DNA from: Tritrichomonas musculus
Lineage: Eukaryota > Parabasalia > Tritrichomonadida > Tritrichomonadidae
Direction of reading: 5' to 3'
Assembly: GCA_039105265.1 (NCBI GenBank)
Contig: JAPFFF010000059.1
Location: 310,001-374,000 of the forward strand
DNA: 64,000 nucleotides
Both the position numbers and the translations under genes were made by a program. Under the pieces are notes generated by a model that did no database searches, was not told the DNA's origin, and worked only from the letters and a program-made list of their open reading frames with translations. The stretch's first letter is position 1; each line of letters begins with the position of its first letter. Below are positions 19,326 to 28,900 of this stretch, piece by piece.

Positions 19326-21878
19326 ATGGCTGATACCCACTACGCTGACAAGACTGATAAAGTTCCTGAACTTGAACAGAAAAACAGTGAAACCGTTAGA
19401 AGAATCGTTGGAGAAGCTGCAGTTTTGCTTAAAAATGAAGATGTTCTTCCACTTCCAAGTGCTGGAAAGATTGCCCTCTTTGGTAATGCAGCAAGAAACA
19501 CAATCAAGGGTGGTACTGGATCAGGTTGCGTTAACAGCAGAATTGTTGTTAATATTGAAGCTGGTTTAGAAAGCGAAGGATTTACAATTCAAACTAAAAA
19601 ATGGCTCGAAGAATACGATGAACATTTAAAGAAGGAAAAAGAACAATACAAAGTTGATTTAGAAGAAGGTGCAAAGAAAAGGAATACAAACCCAGCTATT
19701 TATTCAATGGAATTTCCATTCTATGAAAAGTCTGTCCCATTAATTACAAATGAACATCTTCAAGGCGTTGATGCAGATGTTGCTATTTACGGAATTGCCA
19801 GAATTTCTGGAGAAGGATATGATAGAAAACCAGCTCCAGGCGATTACAATCTTATGGAAAACGAAATTAAGAACTTAACACTTCTCGGCCAACGCTTCAA
19901 GAAAGTAATTGTTCTTCTTAATGTTGGTGGTGTCATTGATGTCAAACAAATTGAACAAATTCCAGGAATTGGCGCCATTTTATACGTCTGCCAAGCTGGA
20001 AACCAAACAGGAAACATTGTTGCTGACTTAGTCCTCGGAAAAGTTGTACCATCAGGTAAACTTTCTACAACATGGGCATTAAATTATAACGATTATCCAT
20101 CAGCCTCACAATTCAGCATGCAAAATGGAAATTGGAACGATGAATACTACAACGAAGGCATTTATGTTGGTTACCGTTACTTTGATAGATTCAATATTAC
20201 ACCAAAATATTGCTTCGGTTATGGCATTGGCTATTCCACTTTTTCAATAGAAAATCCAAAAGTTGAAGCTGATCATGAAAACATTACAGTTAAAGCAACA
20301 GTCAAGAACACAGGTTCCAAATATGCCGGACGTGAAGTTGTTCAAGTTTACGTTAGCGCACCATGCGGACACCTTCCAAAACCAGTTCAAGTTCTTGTTG
20401 GCTTTGCAAAGAGCAAGACACTTAAACCGGGAGAAAGTGAAGAAGTTACAGCAGTTTGCCCAATCCGTTATGCCGCCTCATATTGCGAAGAACATTCTCG
20501 TTGGATTCTCGAAGAAGGAACTTACATTGTTCGTGTTGGTAACAGCAGCAGAAACACAGAAGTTGCTGCAAAGATTGAACTTGACAAACTTGTTGTTCTT
20601 GAACAATTGAAGAAAGTCATCCCAAGTGAAAACTTGAAAGAAATTTCAATAGATAACATTTTACCATATCGTCCACCACATGAGGAAGAACAATTAAAGA
20701 ATGCCAAGGTCATCAAGTTATCATCTTCTTCATTCAAGACAAGGACTGTTGAATATCATCCAAATGCCAAGCTTGAAGACAAGCACAAGGACCACAAGAT
20801 CACAATGCAAGAAGTCATTGCTGGCCAATACACAGTTCAAGAACTTGTTGCACAATTAACTGTTAAAGAAATGGCAAGCATGTGCGTTGGCAAAGTCAGT
20901 GTTGAAGTTGAAAGTGCAATCGGACAAGCATGCGCATTAGTTCCAGGTGCTGCAGGTGAAACATCAGATATTCTCAAAGAACGTGGTGTCGACAACCTTA
21001 TTCTTGCCGATGGTCCAGCAGGCCTTCGTTTAACACCACACTTCCGTACAGATTCAAACGGCAAATTAAGAAAGGGCGGTGAAGTATTTGGTGATTTAAT
21101 CTCACCACTTGAACCAGCACAACCAGGAGACATCGACTGGTACCAATACTGCACAGCCATCCCAATTGCAACAATGCTTGCTAACTCATGGGACACAAAC
21201 ATGCTAGAAGATATGGGCAAGATCATCGGAAGTGAAATGAAGAAGTTCCACGTTCATCTTTGGCTCGCACCAGGAATGAACATCCACCGTAACCCATTGT
21301 GCGGAAGGAACTTCGAATACTTCTCCGAAGATCCAGTTCTTTCTGGCCTTTGCGCATACTATGAAACAAAGGGAGTTCAATCATTCCCAGGATTAGGTGT
21401 TACAATCAAGCACTTCTTCTGCAACAACAATGAAGTCAACAGATGCTTCGTTAACGAACATATAAACGAACGTGCATTACGTGAAATTTACTTAAGGAAC
21501 TTCCAAATCACACTTGAAAACTGCGAACCATACTCAATCATGACTTCTTACAATCTTGTTAACGGAATCCACACAGCAAACCACAAGCCAGTTTTGCATG
21601 ATGTTGTCCACAACGAATGGGGATACAAGGGAGTTATCATGACCGACTGGTGCACATCTATGGAAATGAGCCGTGCATTTGCTTTGCCAAATCCAAAGTA
21701 TGACATTTCAAGTTCTAAAGAATGCATCAACGCTGGAAATGATCTTCAAATGCCAGGATGCAGAGAAAATGAAGCTGACATCATCGAAGGTGTTGAGAAA
21801 GGAGAAGTTCCGATTGAAAATCTTCAAGCATGCGCTGTTCGTGTTCTCCAATGCTGCTACTTATGCCAAAAACAATAA
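19326..21878 (+). CDS. glycoside hydrolase family 3, permuted domain order
   Basis: This 850-residue protein starts at the ATG at 19326 and has no signal peptide. The domain order is permuted. The GH3 (alpha/beta)6-sandwich 'C' domain comes first (about 25-330; IALFGNAARNTIKGGTGSGCVN, YGYGIGYSTF). An FnIII-like domain follows (about 335-430; VTVKNTG-like VKATVKNTGSKYAGREVVQV). The TIM-barrel catalytic domain is last (about 510-845; ADGPAGLR near 562, APGMNIHRNPLCGRNFEYFSED, KHFFCNN with Lys695-His696, and the nucleophile Asp774 in MTDW). This order is known from some rumen and gut clostridial beta-glucosidases (e.g. Ruminococcus albus). GC content and use of C-ending codons are well above the neighbouring genes, which suggests acquisition from gut bacteria. 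The likely activity is beta-glucosidase or a related exo-glycosidase, cytosolic or non-classically exported. Confidence 0.93.
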   Translation: MADTHYADKTDKVPELEQKNSETVRRIVGEAAVLLKNEDVLPLPSAGKIALFGNAARNTIKGGTGSGCVNSRIVVNIEAGLESEGFTIQTKKWLEEYDEHLKKEKEQYKVDLEEGAKKRNTNPAIYSMEFPFYEKSVPLITNEHLQGVDADVAIYGIARISGEGYDRKPAPGDYNLMENEIKNLTLLGQRFKKVIVLLNVGGVIDVKQIEQIPGIGAILYVCQAGNQTGNIVADLVLGKVVPSGKLSTTWALNYNDYPSASQFSMQNGNWNDEYYNEGIYVGYRYFDRFNITPKYCFGYGIGYSTFSIENPKVEADHENITVKATVKNTGSKYAGREVVQVYVSAPCGHLPKPVQVLVGFAKSKTLKPGESEEVTAVCPIRYAASYCEEHSRWILEEGTYIVRVGNSSRNTEVAAKIELDKLVVLEQLKKVIPSENLKEISIDNILPYRPPHEEEQLKNAKVIKLSSSSFKTRTVEYHPNAKLEDKHKDHKITMQEVIAGQYTVQELVAQLTVKEMASMCVGKVSVEVESAIGQACALVPGAAGETSDILKERGVDNLILADGPAGLRLTPHFRTDSNGKLRKGGEVFGDLISPLEPAQPGDIDWYQYCTAIPIATMLANSWDTNMLEDMGKIIGSEMKKFHVHLWLAPGMNIHRNPLCGRNFEYFSEDPVLSGLCAYYETKGVQSFPGLGVTIKHFFCNNNEVNRCFVNEHINERALREIYLRNFQITLENCEPYSIMTSYNLVNGIHTANHKPVLHDVVHNEWGYKGVIMTDWCTSMEMSRAFALPNPKYDISSSKECINAGNDLQMPGCRENEADIIEGVEKGEVPIENLQACAVRVLQCCYLCQKQ

Positions 21879-22904
21879 AATAATAGTATTGCATTTATCA
21901 AATTAGTTATTACAGTTTCGTTCAATTGTACGAAGTTGTAATGAATAAAAAATGCATTTTTTATTTTTTTTATTTTTTTTTTTTTTTTTTTTTTTTGATT
22001 TATAAAATGTTCACAACTTATCGCTATAATTTTATAAACAAATCATTCAAATTTTCTCAGAAAAAATTGAGAAAGTGGTGATGATTTTTGCACAAAGTTT
22101 AAAAATAAAAAGAAATATAAAAAAAACTAAACTTAAAGTAAAAAGGCAGACCACTATTTTTTCCCTCAATTATTATGACATAAAATATTTCTTCTCATTT
22201 TTAAAATTTTATAAAATTTTATCTCAAAATCTTATTTACCAATCTTTTTTTTTTTTACGATTTTCATCAATATCTCAGCAAAAACTCCAAGCAATCGCTA
22301 AATGTGCATCAAAGAATTTTTTTACTCTTTAAACATTACAATTTGTTATATTATTTGATCTATTCAGATATAAAATTTTTAACCAATTTTCAATCAAAAA
22401 CACCAAATTTCACGTAATACACTCAACAACAAGAAGCTGTCATTAAAAAATTATCAGTTATGCGCCAAAACAAGGTTTTTTACTCTTTTTATTTTTTGAT
22501 CATATCTCATTGAACAGCACGACATAGCGCAGTACGTATCAACTGTTTTTTTACAATAAGAAAATTATTTTTATATTAATCTTCATGAAAATAGTAAGCG
22601 ATCCTAATGAAAAAAAGAGCAAAACTATTTTTTTAGTAAAACCCATTTTTATTCAATTTTAAATCGTTAATCATTGAAAATTAATAAAATTCAAATGGGA
22701 AAAAACTCATACCATTTTTTGAATATAAAAGCGTATATACGATCAAGAATTTGAATATAAAAAATTTATAACGATCATATAAAGTATTCAAATTATATTC
22801 AATTAGTGGTCTGAGTTTTTAATTTCAGTTTATTTATTAATTCAACCATTTCAAAACTAGCAAAATATTGGATTCAAAATGATAAGAGTAAATTATGCTG
22901 AATT
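21879..22904. other. intergenic with T tract and a possible small inverted-repeat element
   Basis: It starts with a long T tract (about 21961-21996). CAGACCACTA at 22148-22157 is inverted at 22805-22814, 667 bp end to end. The repeat is only 10 bp and no target duplication is visible. No gene. Confidence 0.4.
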
Positions 22905-25900
22905 TTAAATATTAATTTCAACATTATCAATGAAGAAATTATCTATTTCATTCTGATTTTGTAGTTTAAGCTTATTCATTCTAATGAACATCAATAAAAA
23001 CGATGCCATCAAGAAACTTATACAAAAGATAAGTTTCGGGAAGTTGCTTGAAACAGTTTTTTCGTTGTTAGGAATTTCATTGACCACTTCAATTGAAGAA
23101 GCCTTTATAACCAAATCAGTCTTAACGGAAATATTAAATTCATATTGAAATTTGCAAGAATTTATATTAAATTTAGGCGAATTATTTTCTGTTATTTTTC
23201 CATCAATATAATGATTATTTGAATTCAATTTCCCTTTGAAATTACAATCATTCACATCGACAACACTTCCTTTATTGCTTCCAATGTAATAAATAGCATT
23301 TGAAAACTCACCATTTTCAATACCTTCATTATTAAATTCACATCCAGAAAATGAAATTTGTTTGTTTTCTTCAAGCAAATTCTTCTTCTTTGTCGGATTA
23401 ACAATCTTGAAAGCTCCTCCTTTTCCTTTAGATTTTTCGAATGTGCAATTAACCACATTTACAGCAGCTACAGACAGAAATACTGCACTTCCTCCATAAG
23501 AACTAATATTGGAGGATTTTCCAGCATTACATCTGTTCTCCAAAAACAAGCAACACAAAATCAAAATTTCATTTTCTGCATTGCCTGAATGAATGAAAAC
23601 AGCTCCACCAAAATCAGCTTCACAACGAACAAACTGGCAATACTGCAAACTAATGTTGTTAACAATATCAGTGTTCGAGTTCGATATGTAAATCGCACCT
23701 CCTGATTTTGTTGAAACGCAATTATAGAAATAAGTTCCGTTTCCTTTAAATTTACAGTTAACCACTCGAATTGCAGCACCTTCATCGTCGTCGTAATAGT
23801 CAGTGAAGTTTGAACTGAGTATTTGGACAGTGATGTTCTTTCCTTCAAGTTCAGAGTAATCGCATCGTCCACTTTGAGTGAAGTTGCTGCTACCATCATC
23901 AGAGACGATTCCACAGGAAGGATTCGATGGAATCAATGAGGCAGATGGAGTGAAAAATTCTGATTCTGAGAATCCAACTGATGAACTGAATCCACTTGTG
24001 TCAGAAAAGCGGTTTGTTTCAGTGAACTGCTTCGAATGAGAAAATTTCAATGATAAACTGAAGGTTCGTGATTGTGTGAATGATCCGGATAAACTGAATT
24101 CACTTGATACTGAAAAAAGTGACGTTTTTGTGAATGCATCAGTTCTTGTGAAGAATTCAGTGTTTGTGAAATCTTTTGAATATGAAAATTTGGTTGTGCC
24201 AGTGAAGTGACCTGATTGTGAAAAATCATTTGAGACACTGAATTTATGTGACAATGAAAAATCAATTGTCCTGCTAAAATCATTCGTTTCTGTAAATTGG
24301 CCAGTATTGCTGAATTGACTTGACTTGGAAAATTTGGCCGAAGTGCTGAACACCAGTGATTGACTGAAAATTGATGACTTCGTGAAATCATCAGAAGAGG
24401 TGAAAATTGTTGATATTGAAAATGCTTCTGTTTTGGTAAAATCCTTTGTCTCTGAAAAGATTTGGGTGCCAGTGAATTTGTTGGATTGAGAGAATTGTTT
24501 TGAAATAGAAAATTGATTTGATTTTGAAAAGTCGCTTGATATACTGAATGAAGATGAATATGAAAAGAGACTTGTAAAACTGAATGGCTTTGTTTCTGAG
24601 AAAACTCGTGAATCTGAGAACTTGTCTGATTCAGTGAATTGTTTTGAATTACTGAATTGATTTGATTTTGAAAAGTCACTTGATACGCTGAATGAAGATG
24701 AATATGAAAAGAGACTTGTAAAGCTAAAAGACTTTGTTTCCGAGAAAACTCGTGAATTTGAAAACTTATCTGATTCAGTAAATTGTTTTGAATTAGAAAA
24801 TTGATTTGATTTTGAAAAGTCACTTGATATACTGAATGAAGATGAATATGAAAAGAGACTTGTAAAGCTGAATGGCTTTGTTTCTGAGAAAACCCGTGAA
24901 TTTGAAAACTTGTCTGATTCAGTAAATTGTTTTGAATTAGAAAATTGATTTGATTTTGAAAAGTCACTTGATACACTGAATTCAGAAGATTTAGAAAAGC
25001 CTTTTGAATAACTAAATCCTCTTGTCTTTGAGAATTCATTAGAACCTGAAAATTTGTTCGATTCAGAAAATTGTTTTGAAATACTAAATGATTCTGAATT
25101 ACTAAAATATCCAGATTTTGAAAAGCCAGAAGATTCTGTGAATTTATTTGAATTGCTGAAATGATCAGATTTTGAAAACTTTTCTGAATGACTGAAAAAT
25201 TCAGAGAAACTAAACTCAAGAGAATTCGTAAAAACTTTAGTAGGAATTTGGTTTCCATTATGATCAACACAAGAAAATTCCAAAACTGTAACTTTAGCAC
25301 CGTTTTCATCTTTATTTTCAAAAGAGTTCTTTGCAACAATATCTTCATAAGTTGAGAAACAGACTTCAGTTGCAATAATTGATGAATTTCTCTTCAACAT
25401 TTTCAAGTCATAATTATTTATAAAGTTGTTGCCATTGACAGTAAAAGTAGTACTTGCATCTCCTTCAACATAAAAAGCAAATCCATCATATGCAGTATTT
25501 GATGTAAATGTGCATTTATCTATATTAACAGAACTCATAAATGACGTTGGCGATTGACATTCAGAATCTCCACTATATGTAAAGATTGGATTTAAATAAA
25601 TGGCACCACCTCGTCCTTCCAATTTTTTCTCATAATAATTCGTAAATAATAATTCAGAACCAAAATCATAATTGGCTTTATTTTCATTAAACGTGCACTC
25701 AATCAATTCAACAGTATTTAATGTTTGAATTGAAATTGCACCTCCATGTCTTTGCGCTTTATTTCTTTCAAAATCACATTTTGAAAATATCACTTTCATA
25801 TCCCTCATTGAACAGATATAACCAAGCTGTATTGCTCCACCATCTCCATTATAATAAGGAGGCTTTGATTCTTCATTAGGACGACTTGTAGTTGTATCTT

Positions 25901-28900
25901 GAATTGCTTCATTATTGACGAAATTACAATTATCAAATTGCAATTGACTAAGCCCTTTAAACATCAAACCAATTCCTCCTCCATACAAGCTTTTGAATGA
26001 GTTGTCAATGAAGGATATATTTTGTAGTACAAGTGAAAATTGGTTGTTGAAAGTTAATGATCCAAGATAGTTATTGCATCCCGTTCCTTTCATTCCTTTC
26101 AAAACACTGTTTTTAAAAGCAAATGAAGTTGGAGATATTGAAAAATCGAAGCAATTATTGTTTATGCTTGAGCACGAATCAAAAATACAATAATCAATTA
26201 TAACTCCTAGTGAATTAGATGATGATTCAATAGACAAAGCTGTCTTTTCTGTTGTTGGAGATGCCGAATCATCATTATTACTACTAATTCCACAACGATC
26301 AAATGAACATCCATTAATATTGATTTCATTCGTGGTCGTTTCTGTCGATTGAATCGAATTAATCATCAAGGCTGAATTTGTTCTAGTACTTTTGAAGTTG
26401 GTGTCAATGATGTTGATATTACCTGTGCTACTAATTGAAATGCCTCCACTGTTCGTGTTCTTATCATATGTTATATTATTACTTTCGATATTTAAAGTTT
26501 TCATATTCGTTGGAATTAATATGACATATCCATTACTCCCACAATTTGAGAAGTTATTATTTGTTATACTTATTGGTGTATTTGCAACATTGTTGAAAGA
26601 AATACATGAATAATCTGTTCCTTCATTATCTTCAAATTTGCATCCTTCAATCGTGATTTCTGCTTTCCTCGATGTAGCTGATGGACAATCGGTTGAACAT
26701 GGAAAATCGGTTTCAATATAAATGGCACCTTTACCTCCTTCGGAACGATTTCGAGTGAATTCACATTTATTGATTTCACTTCCTTGATATATGAATAATG
26801 AGATTGCTCCACCTTCACCTTTCGCTTGATTAGAAACAAAGATGCATTCATTCATTATAATTTTCGTGTTAGAAAGATATTTATTTTTACCATAATATAG
26901 TGCTCCACCATTCACTGGATTATAATTGTTTTCAAAATAACAATTATCAAATGAAAGAGTCAATTGGTTATAAAAATTGGAAGTTCCTGCTTTGTTGTTT
27001 TGAATCCAAATTTGTGGATCAATTTCAGAATCAGTCGATGACCATGATTCACTAACTGTATTATTAATGAATTGACATGTATCAATTTTGAATTCATTAA
27101 TTTTGATTGTAAATTCAATTTTGAAATAAAAACCACCTGATGGACAATTTTGAATTGTATTATTTCTTATTACTAGACCTTCTGAAAGACCATATTTGAT
27201 ATTAATACAATTCCCTTGTTCATTACATGTGATTGAATCAAATGTATTATTATCAAGTTTTAATGTTTCTGTTAAACTTGTTCCTATTTGTTGATTATAT
27301 AATGGAATCAAAATAACTGATCCTGATTCTTCATTAGTGAATAAACATCCATCGATGTGAATTGGTGTGTTTTTGGTTGTTCCAATAGTCATACTTGATG
27401 ATTCAATTCCAACATTATTATCAAATAAACATTGATGAATATTAATCACAGGATGAAGAGAACTTGGACGTTTAGTATTTTCTTTACAATTGAATTCGGT
27501 CTCAATATAAATACATCCACTTCCTGATCCTGATCGATTTCGAATAAATTCACAGTTATCAATATTGCATCCTTGATAACTTATTAATGAAAGAGCACTT
27601 CCTGATTCTCCTGATCGATTTTCAATGAATTTACATTCATGAAATTCTAGGTTCGTGTTACAAACATGTTTACTTTTGCCATAACTAATACCTCCTCCTT
27701 GCTTGGGTGAATAATTGTTTTCGAAATAGCATCCATTGAATATCAATGTTACTTCATTAGATATATCTGATGTCATTGATGTTTCAATCCAAATTTGTGG
27801 GGTCAATCCTAAAGTGCCAAGCCATCGATCACTAACAGAATTATTAATGAATTTGCATGTTTCAAATGTACATTTGATAGCTGCTATCTTGATATAGAAG
27901 CCTCCACCTGGGAGATTTTTAATAGTATTGTTTCGAACATTGATTTCTGCATTTTGATTACAATTAATAAAAATACAACGTCCTTGACTTGGTCCAACAA
28001 TATAATCAAATATATTGTCTTCAACTAGAACATTCGCATTCGAATTACTTGTCGATTCATCAATACATGCTGAATTATAATTTCCATTATTACGTGAATT
28101 TCGGAAAATATTACCTCGATATAAATGTTCAGTCACTTTGTTGTTCTTAATACATCGACAACTTCGTGTTGGATCTGAAAATGTGATTTCATTATATATG
28201 AATTCAAAATTCGAGATATCAAAATAAATCGAATACTTGCTACTATCTGTACCACAATCAATGAAATAACAATATGAAATAATAACTTTATCAGAGTTAG
28301 AATCTGTGATATATAAAGAATCACCATTATTATTATTATTCTTGTCACATTGATCAAATGAACATCCATTAATGTTGATTTCATTCGTGGTCGTTCCTGT
28401 CGATTGAATCGAATTAATCATCAAGGCTGAATTTGTTCTAGTACTTTTGAAATTAGTGTCAATGATGTTGATATTACCTGTGCTATTAATTGAAATGCCT
28501 CCACTGTTCGTGTTCTTATCATATGTAATATTATTACTTTCAATATTTAATGTTTTCATATTCGTTGGAATTAATATGACATATCCATTACTTCCACAAT
28601 TTGTGAAGTTATTATTTGTTATACTTATTGGTGTATTTGCAACATTGTTGAAAGAAATACATGAATAATTTGTTCCTTCATTATCTTCAAATTTGCATCC
28701 TTCAATCGTGATTTCTGCTTTCTTTGGAGAAGAGAAGTCAGTTTCAATATAAATGGCACCTTTTCCTTGATCAGATCTGTTTCTAATGAATTCACAATCA
28801 ATTATTTCGCACCCATAATATGGGTACAAAGCGAGTGCTCCACCATCTTCTGTTGCTCTATTATTAACAAACTGGCAGTGATTAATGACAACTTTTGTAT

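Noticed and set aside
22075-22332. 85-codon ORF
   Set aside because: It begins at GTG, has Phe/Lys/Ile composition typical of AT-rich noise and no initiator.
24047-25375. 442-codon Gln/Ser/Asn-rich ORF in another minus-strand frame
   Set aside because: Shadow of the hexad repeat of the giant surface protein; no domain of its own.
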